A program made the position numbers and the translations under genes. Shown piece after piece: positions 7,548-15,202 of a stretch of DNA of 49,242 nucleotides (position 1 is its first letter; each line of letters starts with the position of its first letter). Where the stretch lies: NCBI GenBank assembly GCA_021796415.1, contig JAJYJC010000007.1, positions 1-49,242 on the forward strand, in the 5' to 3' direction. Origin of the DNA: a bacterium (lineage in GTDB: Bacteria > Patescibacteriota > CPR2 > UBA1875 > JAJYID01). The notes below the pieces were generated by a model that worked only from the letters and a program-made list of their open reading frames with translations, searched no databases and was not told the origin of the DNA.

Positions 7548-8174
7548 GTGTACGAGAAACTTTTTGGGTCAAAAACCCGGGCAAAACTTCTATCTCTCTT
7601 TTTAAATAATGCAGACAAATCATATTATGTCAGAGAGATAACCAGGACTATAAACGAACAGATTAACTCCGTCAGAAGGGAACTGGCAAACTTAAAGGCC
7701 CTAGATATAGTGGTAAGTCAGGGCAAGAAAGGCAAGCTTTACTATAAAGCCAATAAAAAGGCTGACATATATCCTGAGCTCAAAAAAATCTTTACCAAAG
7801 CGGCAAGCAAACAGCCGGTCAGCGCCGAAAAAGATATGATAAAGGCAATCAAGGGTCTGGGCGATGTCTCATACGCTGCGCTCATGGGACATTTTGTTAA
7901 GGACAACTCTTCTCCCGTAGACTTCTTTATAGTAGGCAAGGTAAACAGGCGAAGACTCAAAACCTTTGTCGCCCAGCTTGAGAAAGAGGCGAAAAAGGAG
8001 GTCAACTTCTCACTCATGAGTCTAGACGAGTTCGAAACCAGAAAAGTAATGTTTGATAGGTTTATGACTGAAATAATGGCAAGCCCCAAGGATGTCTTGA
8101 TAGATTACGTAGATGAAACAGGCGAGGCAAAAGGCCTTAAGACATCTGTCAAAAAAGAAGAACAAGAAGGCTAA
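7548..8174 (+). CDS. Winged-helix transcriptional regulator with nucleotidyltransferase-like C-terminus
   Basis: This 208-residue protein has an N-terminal winged helix-turn-helix (residues 1-70: LFGSKTRAKLLSLFLNNADKSYYVREIT, then INSVRRELANLKALDIV) of the ArsR/MarR type seen in many CPR regulators. Residues 105-180 (YAALMGHF, SPVDFFIVGKVNRRRL, VNFSLMSLDEF) resemble a degenerate MNT nucleotidyltransferase domain lacking obvious catalytic acids. GTG start, preceded by AAGGAG. The stop codon directly abuts the ATG of the AI-2E permease, so it may regulate its own two-gene unit. Confidence 0.75.
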   Translation: MYEKLFGSKTRAKLLSLFLNNADKSYYVREITRTINEQINSVRRELANLKALDIVVSQGKKGKLYYKANKKADIYPELKKIFTKAASKQPVSAEKDMIKAIKGLGDVSYAALMGHFVKDNSSPVDFFIVGKVNRRRLKTFVAQLEKEAKKEVNFSLMSLDEFETRKVMFDRFMTEIMASPKDVLIDYVDETGEAKGLKTSVKKEEQEG

Positions 8175-9209
8175 ATGGAAAAGGAAACAGTAAAACTTGA
8201 TATATCAACATATACGGTTTTGAAGATAATCGGGATTTTACTCTTTGTATTTTTCCTTTTCCTCATAAGAGACGTCCTGATTCTCTTGGTCATTAGCTTT
8301 ATTATAGCGGCCGCGCTTGAGCCTGCCGTTGACAAACTGCAGAAGAAATTTAAATTTCCCAGATGGATCGGAGTTTTTTCAATCTACCTGCTTTTTATAG
8401 CGGCTGTTCTTGCGCTAATTAGCATCATTGCTCCGGTGGTAAGCCGGCAGGTAAGCACATTGATTGCCAATAAAGACATTTATGCCGGTGATATACAGAA
8501 CACGATTTCTTCATGGCCAAAAGAATACCAAGATCAAATCAATGGTTTCCTGCAAAGCATCCCCATGATTTTTAAGGATTGGCAGATAGGGGTAGTTTCG
8601 AATAAAGTTTTCGGTATATTCTCAGGCATAGGCTCGTTTGTTGTCGTGTTTGTAATAAGCGCATATGTTTTGTCGCTTAAAAACGGCATGCAGCAAACAG
8701 TGGCCGCCTTTGTGCCAGAAAGCCGCCGGGCGACTTTTACCAAGATGTTTGGCAATATAACGCGAAAAGTGAGCCTTTGGTTCAGGGCGCAGCTTTTGCT
8801 TTCTTTCAGTGTTGGGCTTGCCACTTTCATCGGGCTTTGGATCATGCATATTCCGTACGCGGCGATTTTGGCTCTTGTTGCGGCATTTACAGAACTCATA
8901 CCGATGGTTGGACCTGTCCTTGGCGCTATCCCCGCAGTTTTAGTGGCATTATTTATAAGCCCTGTTATGGCTATCATTGTTGGCGCTTTCTATGTTTTCG
9001 TACAACAGGCGGAAAACCACGTCTTGGTTCCTCAAATTATGCGAAAGGCCGTAGGCTTGAACCCTGTTATTATTATTACAGCTATGCTAATAGGCGCCAA
9101 ACTGTTTGGCATCGTCGGGGTGATTCTGGCCGTGCCGGTGGCATCGAGCATCCATGTTATAATCAGAGAGTGGCCGAAAAATAATTCGAAATTAAAAATT
9201 AAAAATTAA
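8175..9209 (+). CDS. AI-2E family transporter (PerM-like membrane protein)
   Basis: This 344-residue membrane protein has about eight transmembrane helices and the family signatures IIAAALEPAVDKL, IPMVGPVLGAIPAVLVAL and HVLVPQIMRKAVGLNPVIIITAMLIG. Family members range from exporters of autoinducer-2 to Na+/H+ antiporters, so the substrate cannot be given. The start codon follows directly on the upstream regulator's stop, implying translational coupling. Confidence 0.9.
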   Translation: MEKETVKLDISTYTVLKIIGILLFVFFLFLIRDVLILLVISFIIAAALEPAVDKLQKKFKFPRWIGVFSIYLLFIAAVLALISIIAPVVSRQVSTLIANKDIYAGDIQNTISSWPKEYQDQINGFLQSIPMIFKDWQIGVVSNKVFGIFSGIGSFVVVFVISAYVLSLKNGMQQTVAAFVPESRRATFTKMFGNITRKVSLWFRAQLLLSFSVGLATFIGLWIMHIPYAAILALVAAFTELIPMVGPVLGAIPAVLVALFISPVMAIIVGAFYVFVQQAENHVLVPQIMRKAVGLNPVIIITAMLIGAKLFGIVGVILAVPVASSIHVIIREWPKNNSKLKIKN

Positions 9210-9289
9210 AAAAATTATTGCGCAACTCAAAATGCCTGGTTTCTCAGGTTTTGTACCGGACATCTTGAGTGTTTAAAAAGGAGGTAAAA

Positions 9290-9922
9290 TTGGAAATAAC
9301 TCATTTAGGGCATTCGTGCTTTAAAATTGCCGGAAAAAATCTAACGGTTGTTACCGATCCCTACAACCATCCGAAAATCAGCAAAAAAATGCCAAAAGTG
9401 GAGGCGCAAGTTGTGACAATCAGCCACCAGCATCAGGATCATAACTACAAAGAAGGCGTAAGGGGAGATTTTCTGCTGCTTGACTCACCCGGTGAATACG
9501 AAGTTAAGGAGAGTTTTTTTCAGGGCATTGATTCGTTTCATGATGACTCAAAGGGAGAAGAGCGAGGCAATAATACCATTTTTACCATGGAAATAGATGG
9601 GGTTGTGATTTGCCACCTCGGTGATTTGGGAGTGGAGCTCGATAATGAACAACTGGAGAAAGTTGACGGGGTTGATATCCTGATGGTGCCGGTTGGGGGA
9701 ACTTATACAATTGACGCCAAAACCGCCGTCAAGGTCGTAAACGATATCGGTCCCAAGATAGTTATCCCCATGCATTACAAAGACACAGGCATTGATATTC
9801 CGCTTGATCCAGTTGACAAGTTTATTAAAGAAATGGGCGAAACGCCGGAAACCTTAGACAGGCTTAAGGTTGCAAAAAAAGATCTGCCGGAAGAGATGAA
9901 GGTGGTGGTGCTCAAAAGCTAA
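9290..9922 (+). CDS. MBL-fold metal-dependent hydrolase (UlaG-like)
   Basis: This protein of about 210 residues has the metallo-beta-lactamase fold. MEITHLGHSCFKI opens the fold, TISHQHQDHNY is the HxHxDH zinc motif, and GDLG and PMHYKD carry further metal ligands. I start at TTG 9290 because AAGGAGG sits 5 bases upstream; GTG 9269 has no such site. The small single-domain form resembles the UlaG/YtnP-like group of unknown substrates. The leader 9226-9271 can fold into an imperfect hairpin (ACTCAA / TTGAGT ends). Confidence 0.87.
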   Translation: MEITHLGHSCFKIAGKNLTVVTDPYNHPKISKKMPKVEAQVVTISHQHQDHNYKEGVRGDFLLLDSPGEYEVKESFFQGIDSFHDDSKGEERGNNTIFTMEIDGVVICHLGDLGVELDNEQLEKVDGVDILMVPVGGTYTIDAKTAVKVVNDIGPKIVIPMHYKDTGIDIPLDPVDKFIKEMGETPETLDRLKVAKKDLPEEMKVVVLKS

Positions 9923-9929
9923 TTCATTG

Positions 9930-9975
9930 CTTCATTCTGGCCTGTCTGCCGGCAGGCAGGCTTGTCCAGAATCCG
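9930..9975. repeat. Dispersed palindromic repeat, copy near the MBL gene
   Basis: ATTCTGGCCTG...CTTGTCCAGAAT with an internal CTGCCGGCAG palindrome. An almost identical copy lies at 48990-49033. Confidence 0.75.
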
Positions 9976-10024
9976 TTTCCTCATCCCAAGTCTGACCCAG
10001 AAGCTAAAATTTAATTTTCACTTT

Positions 10025-10278
10025 CTACTTTTTTAGAAAAAGTAGAGTAAAAATCGCGGCTTGAGCGGTCTCTCAAAGTGTCGCCTGGTTCGTTCTCTCA
10101 TCTTTTAAAAAATTAACTCGCAAGCTCAAACAAAATTCTTTTTAAAGGGTCGTTCACTCCCAGACTTGCTTTTCGAACCGATAGCCGCAAAGATAAGATT
10201 TGAATTTAAAAAATCAGCTTTTCAAAACAAGGACATTCCTTGCCCCCGCATTTTGCAAGGTGTGTCCTTGTTTGTTTT
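10025..10278 (+). ncRNA. Candidate structured non-coding RNA ending in a terminator
   Basis: No protein-coding frame fits this stretch of over 300 bp. It holds nested complementary segments: GCGGCT (10056-10061) with AGCCGC (10183-10188), GGTTCG (10087-10092) with CGAACC (10174-10179), and TTGAGC (10061-10066) with GCTCAA (10124-10129). A strong two-part hairpin (AAACAAGGACA / TGTCCTTGTTT enclosing CCTTGC / GCAAGG, 10225-10273) followed by GTTTTTG closes it like a terminator. I do not recognise a known RNA family (not tmRNA, RNase P or SRP by their hallmark sequences). Confidence 0.35.
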
Positions 10279-10327
10279 TGTATTAAAGCATTGATCCTTG
10301 ATTAAAAATTAAAAATTGTAAATTGAA

Positions 10328-10347
10328 AAATCCGCTACTTAGCGGAT
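10328..10347 (-). terminator. Terminator of rpmB
   Basis: AATCCGCT / AGCGGATT with flanking A and T runs. On the minus strand the stop codon of rpmB lies inside the stem. Confidence 0.85.
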
Positions 10348-10524
10348 TTTTGATTGGGTCTTTATGCATCTGGCGCAGGCTTTGACTTTTTGTTCTTTGC
10401 CGTCAACCATGATGACCGTTTTTTGGATATTGGGAAGCCAGCGTCTCTTTGTTTTCCTGTGGGAGTGGGAGACGTTGTGGCCTGTCAAAGGCTTTTTGCC
10501 GCAAACTTGACATATTACTGACAT
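10339..10524 (-). CDS. rpmB: 50S ribosomal protein L28
   Basis: This 61-residue protein is the L28 of the large ribosomal subunit. It shows [23 protein letters not shown] and the C-terminal ACARCIKT. The two CxxC pairs (residues 5/8 and 50/53) mark the zinc-binding form. AAGGAAC lies before the ATG. It is monocistronic, with its terminator overlapping the stop codon. Confidence 0.95.
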   Translation of the reverse strand: MSVICQVCGKKPLTGHNVSHSHRKTKRRWLPNIQKTVIMVDGKEQKVKACARCIKTQSKIR

Positions 10525-10639
10525 TTTTTGTTCCTTGTCATTCTGGCTTGACCAGAATCTAAATTAGAATAAACATAATTGATAAACTAACCCATAAATG
10601 TTACCATATCCAAGTACGAAAGTCAATTTAAAGAATTTG

Positions 10640-11543
10640 GAGTTATATAAACAATTTGGAACAGATCTGCCGATAAACATAAGGTAAACTAGAGGTGGAA
10701 AGGAGGCCATCTGTTCATGAGAAAAGAATTATTAACTGACTTGACGGAAACTGAAGCAAGGAAGAAATTAAGGGGCAATTTAGGCAAGCATATTGAATGC
10801 CCTAAATGCCACAAAAAGAAGTATGTGAGAAAAATGAAAGGAAAAGACAAAAGATACCACTGTTCTAAATGCAGGCATAAGTTCTCTTTAAAGAGTTTAA
10901 CCGGATTCAAACATTCCAACCTTGATTTTAAGCAGATATATTATCTTCTCCATTGTTTCGGCAACAACAAGACCCACAAAGATGTCATTGACTGGCTCGG
11001 GGTGTCATATCCGACCTCAAGGCTTAACTATTCTAAGATAAGGAAAGGGCTTGAAGCAAGTTTGGATAAGGGTAAGATATCAGGTATCTTTGCCTGTGAT
11101 GAATGTTTCGTGGGAAAGAAGAAAACAGGCAACCAGGCCCTTGTCATGGGGGCAGTGGATGTTTTGTTTGCCGACGTAAGGCTGGAGGTTATTCCTGACA
11201 GGGATCAGGACTCGGTAGAAGGCTTTATCTTTAGTAACATTGAGACTGACTCAAAGATAATCTCTGACGGCTGGAGTTCATATCAAGGGATAGAGTTTAT
11301 GGGCTATGCCCATGACACCGAGATACATGAAAAAGGACAGCTTGAGAAAACAGTTCCTATTGAGAGAGTCTGGGGATTATTCAAGACATTCTTAAGGAGA
11401 AGCTACCATCATATCCATAAGGAAATACTGCCTGAATATCTGGTGGAATTTCAGTTCAAATTTATCCACCGAGAATATCGCAATAATCCCTTATACATAG
11501 CTAAAATATTAACTAACCCTGTTCCAAATTGTTGACATTACTC
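10640..11543 (+). mobile_element. IS1595-type insertion sequence
   Basis: Imperfect 25-bp terminal inverted repeats (10640-10664 and 11519-11543; 22 of 25 match, inner part AACAATTTGGAACAG perfect) enclose one transposase. The right repeat overlaps the end of the transposase gene. I see no clear 8-bp target duplication, so the exact ends may differ by a few bases. The element appears intact. Confidence 0.85.
10717..11535 (+). CDS. IS1595-family transposase (ISXO2-like)
   Basis: This 272-residue enzyme has an N-terminal zinc ribbon (C28, C31, C49, C52) and a DDE domain. FACDECFVG carries the first acidic residue, ISDGWSSY the second, and PIERVWGLFKTFLRRSYHHI covers the last catalytic region. 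It would cut and paste the element bounded by the repeats listed above. AAAGGAGG precedes the ATG. Nothing suggests inactivation. Confidence 0.9.
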   Translation: MRKELLTDLTETEARKKLRGNLGKHIECPKCHKKKYVRKMKGKDKRYHCSKCRHKFSLKSLTGFKHSNLDFKQIYYLLHCFGNNKTHKDVIDWLGVSYPTSRLNYSKIRKGLEASLDKGKISGIFACDECFVGKKKTGNQALVMGAVDVLFADVRLEVIPDRDQDSVEGFIFSNIETDSKIISDGWSSYQGIEFMGYAHDTEIHEKGQLEKTVPIERVWGLFKTFLRRSYHHIHKEILPEYLVEFQFKFIHREYRNNPLYIAKILTNPVPNC

Positions 11544-11625
11544 GACTTTTTTTGTCTAAAATGCTTAAGCAAAGCCAAAAAATAATTTTGTGCTCAGGGT
11601 AAACTAAGTTTTTGGCAAAAGAAAA

Positions 11626-11650
11626 AGGCGGCCCGGGCGGGCCGCCTTGA
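11626..11650 (-). terminator. Terminator of the two minus-strand hypothetical genes
   Basis: AAGGCGGCC / GGCCGCCTT stem; on the minus strand TTTTTCTTTTG follows. Confidence 0.9.
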
Positions 11651-11683
11651 TCAAGGTGCGAATGTTTGAGGTGTGGGGTAGGG

Positions 11684-12085
11684 TTAATCCTCCTTAAGCG
11701 GACGGTGAAGAATCCTGACATATCCCCTGTCGGTGAACTTTCTGATACCGATCAAGAGCATGTCCACGAAATCTTCTTTCTCGAAGTCGACTTCCCATCC
11801 GTCTTTGGTAGTGACCTTGATCGCGTCGCCTACCCGCAAAACCGTGAGTTCAACCTTCTTGTGTGGATAAAGATAGGCTTTCACTTCCAGATAACCGACA
11901 GTCGGCAGGGCGCCTTTTGAGTATGCTAGCATTGCACAGGCATACTCGTAGTCAAAGTTATATCTCCTGCCGTTTTCTACTTGTACAGCTACATCGCCCT
12001 CATCCTCATCCTCGAGGCTGTCTATGTACACCTGCCTTTCTGTAATTCCATTGCCAGTTCCTTTGCTGGTTTGGACAGTTATCAT
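11684..12085 (-). CDS. Hypothetical protein
   Basis: This 133-residue protein is not recognised. It is acidic, has no membrane segment or Cys cluster, and is predicted to be mainly beta with a C-terminal helix (WEVDFEKEDFVDMLLIGIRKF). A GGAGGTGTT site precedes the ATG. It is the second gene of a minus-strand pair, 34 bp after its partner, ending in a strong terminator. The pair lies back to back with the heat-shock promoter. Confidence 0.7.
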   Translation of the reverse strand: MITVQTSKGTGNGITERQVYIDSLEDEDEGDVAVQVENGRRYNFDYEYACAMLAYSKGALPTVGYLEVKAYLYPHKKVELTVLRVGDAIKVTTKDGWEVDFEKEDFVDMLLIGIRKFTDRGYVRILHRPLKED

Positions 12086-12119
12086 AACACCTCCGTTCGG
12101 GTCCTGTCTTGCAAGGTTG

Positions 12120-12386
12120 TCAGAATTCGTGGCTTAGTTCATGCTCATCGCAGAAGCCTGCGAAGAACTCCTTGAACTCTTCGTAGCAGTTGGGCGTCTT
12201 AATTTCCAGAAAGCAGTGAGATGTGCGATTGTACGTGCTTTCACGGAAAAAATACCAGCCTTTGTTCCTCACTCTTGCCGCTTCGCGTAGTTGTTCCTGA
12301 AATTCATCGAAAAGAGTTGAGGGAAAAGAAATGCAGGCTACGCTTTCCCTAGGAAGACCTCTGAAGCAGTTCGCTTGGTTGCTCAT
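12120..12386 (-). CDS. Hypothetical protein
   Basis: This 88-residue protein is not recognised. It is soluble, with several aromatic residues and a central FQEQLREAARVRNKGWYFF helix. The ATG follows GGAGGTTATTATC. It is the first gene of a minus-strand pair driven by the promoter at 12462-12490, only 9 bp from the -35 box of the CIRCE promoter, so it may respond to heat stress too. That link is inference. Confidence 0.7.
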   Translation of the reverse strand: MSNQANCFRGLPRESVACISFPSTLFDEFQEQLREAARVRNKGWYFFRESTYNRTSHCFLEIKTPNCYEEFKEFFAGFCDEHELSHEF

Positions 12387-12461
12387 GATAATAACCTCCG
12401 TATGTGCTTGCAGTTTAAAAAAGAGGGGAAAGCCCTCATAATTTTTCCTACCAATAAGCTT

Positions 12462-12490
12462 ATTTTACCTTAAAGACCCCAATTTGTCAA
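12462..12490 (-). promoter_or_regulatory. Consensus promoter for the minus-strand pair
   Basis: On the minus strand TTGACA (12490-12485), a 17-bp spacer and TAAAAT (12467-12462). Its -35 box is 9 bp from the -35 box of the hrcA promoter. Confidence 0.8.
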
Positions 12491-12499
12491 AATAGGGTA

Positions 12500-12528
12500 T
12501 TGACAACTGTATTTGGTATTGCTATATT
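12500..12528 (+). promoter_or_regulatory. hrcA heat-shock promoter
   Basis: TTGACA (12500-12505), a 17-bp spacer and TATATT (12523-12528). The CIRCE operator starts three bases after the -10 box, so bound HrcA would cover the start of transcription. Confidence 0.88.
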
Positions 12529-12531
12529 TTA

Positions 12532-12558
12532 TTAGCACTCGGACACCGAGAGTGCTAA
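12532..12558 (+). promoter_or_regulatory. CIRCE operator (HrcA binding site)
   Basis: TTAGCACTC, nine bases, GAGTGCTAA: a perfect match to the CIRCE consensus. It makes the downstream hrcA-grpE-dnaK genes subject to HrcA repression. The leader that follows contains a further inverted repeat, GTAGTGATT (12573) / AATCACTAC (12634). Confidence 0.97.
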
Positions 12559-12668
12559 AATAAGGGGGCTAAGTAGTGATTGGTAGGGACTTTTTGTGAC
12601 TTTTCCGACCATTAGTCGCCATTAGCAACTATAAATCACTACAAATCCCGTGAATGTGAGGTAAATTC

Positions 12669-13379
12669 ATGACCAGTAGAAGGGAAGCCATTCTTGAAGC
12701 TATAGTCAGGGAGTATGTTAATACGGCGGAGCCGGTTGGCTCTTTGACATTGGTCAGGAAGTACGCTTTTCCTTACTCCTCAGCTACGATTCGTGCTGAG
12801 ATGGCTATGCTGGAAGAAGGCGGATTTATAATGCAGCCGCACACTTCAGCCGGCCGCGTACCTACCGAAAAAGGCTACAGATACTTCGTAGATATGGTTC
12901 AAAAGGAAGAAAAGGAAGTCTCAAGGCGCGAGGAAGGCATACTGGAGAAGAGAATCGCGGCTATGCATTCGCATTTTGAACGCAGATTTGACATGGCGGC
13001 TATGGCGCTCGCCGATATGACCAGAAATGTGGCTATAAGCTCCATGGGTCAGGAAATTTATTCTCACGGCCTCGCAAATCTATTCCGCCAGCCGGAGTTC
13101 TATGACAACGACCGAGTACTTCAAGTCGCAAATATGATAGACAATTTACAAGGACTTCTACGGGAATTGCCTAGTTCAAAGGATTTTATGGTATTAATCG
13201 GCAAAGAGTCGCCCGTAGGCAAGTCGGCAGGGTGTTCGCTGGTGGTTTCGAGGGTTCAGTTGCCTCAGAGTACAAGGGGGTATCTCGGAGTGCTGGGACC
13301 GACCAGAATGCCTTATGAGAGGGTAATACCGCTAGTGATGAGGACGAGAGATCTGCTAGAAAGCGAGTTGGGAGTCTAA
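12669..13379 (+). CDS. hrcA: Heat-inducible transcription repressor HrcA (short form)
   Basis: HrcA binds CIRCE and represses chaperone genes; GroEL normally keeps it active. The N-terminal winged helix is clear (RREAILEAIVREYVNTAEPVGS, then SSATIRAEMAMLEEGGFI and TSAGRVPTEKGYRYFVD). The C-terminal SSMGQEIYSHGLANLF and GYLGVLGPTRMPYERVI segments are conserved. At 236 residues it is about 100 shorter than the Thermotoga or Bacillus proteins, with most of the inserted dimerisation region missing. A CIRCE site lies just upstream, so it is self-regulated. Confidence 0.93.
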   Translation: MTSRREAILEAIVREYVNTAEPVGSLTLVRKYAFPYSSATIRAEMAMLEEGGFIMQPHTSAGRVPTEKGYRYFVDMVQKEEKEVSRREEGILEKRIAAMHSHFERRFDMAAMALADMTRNVAISSMGQEIYSHGLANLFRQPEFYDNDRVLQVANMIDNLQGLLRELPSSKDFMVLIGKESPVGKSAGCSLVVSRVQLPQSTRGYLGVLGPTRMPYERVIPLVMRTRDLLESELGV

Positions 13380-13440
13380 GAATATTAAATAATGGAATAA
13401 TCGAATAGTTGAATGGGAATTTGGAATAAAGAATAAAGTG

Positions 13441-13488
13441 TTGTCATCCCGAGCGACTTCGCGGAGCGACGAGCCGAGGGATCCCTTA
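13441..13488. repeat. Dispersed repeat left of the GIY-YIG gene
   Basis: TGTCATCCCGAGCG...GAGCCGAGGGATCCC. A degenerate copy in opposite orientation lies right of the gene (about 13800-13847) and a short direct copy at about 13859-13887, so the gene is framed by repeats. Confidence 0.65.
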
Positions 13489-13495
13489 AAAAAGC

Positions 13496-13786
13496 ATGAG
13501 AAAAGAGTATAAATTTTATGTTTACATCATGGCTAGCGAAAGCGGCACCCTCTACACTGGTATGACAAATGATTTAGCAAGAAGAAATTATGAACATAAA
13601 AATAACTTAGTCGAAGGATTTAGTAAAAAATACAAATGCCATAAACTGATTTACTTTGAAGAAACGAATAATGTTGAAGAGGCAATCAAAAGGGAGAAAC
13701 AAATTAAGAATTGGAGCAGAAAAAAGAAAGAAAGTTTAATCCAAACCAAGAATCCAACATGGAGAGATTTATCAGATGATTTTTAA
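13496..13786 (+). CDS. GIY-YIG domain protein (UPF0213 type)
   Basis: This 96-residue protein is a single GIY-YIG nuclease-like domain. FYVYIMAS...GTLYTGMTNDLARRNYEHK carries the two signature motifs and the catalytic Arg, and KREKQIKNWSRKKKESLI is the usual C-terminal helix. Such stand-alone proteins are common and poorly understood. It is embedded between hrcA and grpE and flanked by inverted copies of a dispersed repeat, so it looks inserted into the heat-shock cluster. It has a lower GC content than its neighbours. Confidence 0.88.
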   Translation: MRKEYKFYVYIMASESGTLYTGMTNDLARRNYEHKNNLVEGFSKKYKCHKLIYFEETNNVEEAIKREKQIKNWSRKKKESLIQTKNPTWRDLSDDF

Positions 13787-13946
13787 AGATAATAATGAAA
13801 AGGGATTCCTCCGCTCGCTACTAGCGTAGTGTCGGTCGGAATGACAAAACCCCATCACTGTCATCCCGAGCGTAGTCGAGGGATCTAGAGCATAAAGTAT
13901 AATTGATTGGAAATTGAAAATTGCTGATTAGAAATTAGGAGCAAAC

Positions 13947-14417
13947 ATGGCCAAGAAAAAACAACCAAAAAAGGAGATGCCGAATCTAGAGTCGGAGAAC
14001 CAAGCCCTCAAGGAAATGCTGCAGCGGGCGCAGGCGGATTTCATTAATTTTCGCCAGCGTGCAGAGCGGGAAAAGTCAGAAATGGTTGATTACGGCAAGT
14101 TGGAAACGATTAAGGAGCTTCTGCCGGTATTTGACAACTTCGAACGGGCCAGAAACCATTTCCCTAAAGAATTAGAAGGAAATGAATGGGCGCAAGGGAT
14201 GCTTGCGGTAGAGAAGCAGTTCGTAGCCAAAATGGAAGAAATGGGCATCAAGCGAATTCCGACAGTCGGAAATCAGTTCGACCCGAACCTGCACGAAGCG
14301 ATACACATGGAGCCGGCAAAGGGCAAGCAGTCGAATGAGATTATCGAAGAATACGAACCGGGATACATATATAAAGATAAGGTATTGAGGTATGCGAAGG
14401 TTAAATTAGCCAAGTAA
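13947..14417 (+). CDS. grpE: Nucleotide exchange factor GrpE
   Basis: GrpE releases ADP from DnaK in the cytoplasm. This 156-residue protein has the long N-terminal coiled coil (ENQALKEMLQRAQADFINFRQRAEREK), the four-helix part (LLPVFDNFERARNH) and the C-terminal beta wing (GNQFDPNLHEAIH, EEYEPGYIYKDKVLRYAKVKLAK). The ATG follows AGGAGC. It is part of the CIRCE-controlled cluster, although the GIY-YIG insertion separates it from hrcA. Confidence 0.95.
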   Translation: MAKKKQPKKEMPNLESENQALKEMLQRAQADFINFRQRAEREKSEMVDYGKLETIKELLPVFDNFERARNHFPKELEGNEWAQGMLAVEKQFVAKMEEMGIKRIPTVGNQFDPNLHEAIHMEPAKGKQSNEIIEEYEPGYIYKDKVLRYAKVKLAK

Positions 14418-14426
14418 GGAGAAAAA

Positions 14427-15014
14427 ATGAAAACAAAGGAGTTCGAAAATTTAGACGAAAAAGGTAAAATCATGGCAAGTTTATATGCCAGGAAAAATTA
14501 TCTAAATGGAAAGTATACTGCCTGTAATTTTGGAATAGATAATTCTGCGTATGACAATAAAGGCACTTTCTACCTAAAAACTTTAAGAATGAAAGCTGAT
14601 TTGGCCGATAAATTAATTGCCGAAGCTGAATCACAAGGCAAAAACACGGAAGACCTCAAAATTTTGAAAGAGATAGGTGAAAAAATAAACGCAGCCGGCA
14701 CACCTATTAACATAAGCGAAGCTGTTGCGCCAGCGATTATGGCCTCCCTAGAATTAATCGCATTTTACGGAATTGCAGTTGGAATCTGGGGATTGGTTTT
14801 AAAACAAAGCTTTTTAACATTCGGTTTTTGGGGAGTGATCGCGGGGTTCTTAGTTAGTCTTTTATTTGTAGGACCTGTGATTGCTTCTCAAAGGACAAAG
14901 GAACAAGTCAATAAAATGTTATATGGTGCTGGTTCGATGTGGGGCCAAACCGCAATTATCATTGGCGTTCTGGGTCTAATAGCTTTGGCAGTAAGGTTAA
15001 TATTTTTTAGATGA
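14427..15014 (+). CDS. Hypothetical membrane protein in the grpE-dnaK interval
   Basis: This 195-residue protein is not recognised. The first 100 residues are soluble and helical (LYARKNYLNGKYTACNF, RMKADLADKLIAEAES); the second half has three membrane helices (about 108-130, 133-153, 170-192). It starts 9 bp after grpE with a GGAG site, so it is cotranscribed with the chaperones. A stress-related membrane role is only a guess from position. Confidence 0.75.
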   Translation: MKTKEFENLDEKGKIMASLYARKNYLNGKYTACNFGIDNSAYDNKGTFYLKTLRMKADLADKLIAEAESQGKNTEDLKILKEIGEKINAAGTPINISEAVAPAIMASLELIAFYGIAVGIWGLVLKQSFLTFGFWGVIAGFLVSLLFVGPVIASQRTKEQVNKMLYGAGSMWGQTAIIIGVLGLIALAVRLIFFR

Positions 15015-15028
15015 AGCTAGGAGAAAAA

Positions 15029-15187
15029 ATGGAAGAAGTAAAATGTCCAAAATGTGGTTTCAAAGCGAGAAATACAGGAATTGGCAATAGCCGTCCATCG
15101 GCTAGCAAGACAAAAAATTCGGCAACAAAGTGGATATATGAATGTGAAAATGAGAAATGCAAAGAACATTTCAGATTAAATGATTAA
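15029..15187 (+). CDS. Small zinc-ribbon-like protein
   Basis: This 52-residue protein has two Cys pairs: MEEVKCPKCGFKAR at the N-terminus and YECENEKCKEHF near the C-terminus, a simple zinc-ribbon spacing. The ATG follows TAGGAG. It lies between the membrane protein and a second small gene in the grpE-dnaK interval. The two pairs suggest nucleic-acid or protein binding, but no function can be assigned. Confidence 0.7.
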   Translation: MEEVKCPKCGFKARNTGIGNSRPSASKTKNSATKWIYECENEKCKEHFRLND

Positions 15188-15202
15188 GAAAGGAGGAATA
15201 AG

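Noticed and set aside
9226-9271. Imperfect hairpin before the MBL gene considered as a riboswitch
   Set aside because: Too short and with several mismatches; no known aptamer motif.
10056-10188. The structured interval considered as tmRNA or RNase P RNA
   Set aside because: The diagnostic conserved sequences of those RNAs are missing on both strands.
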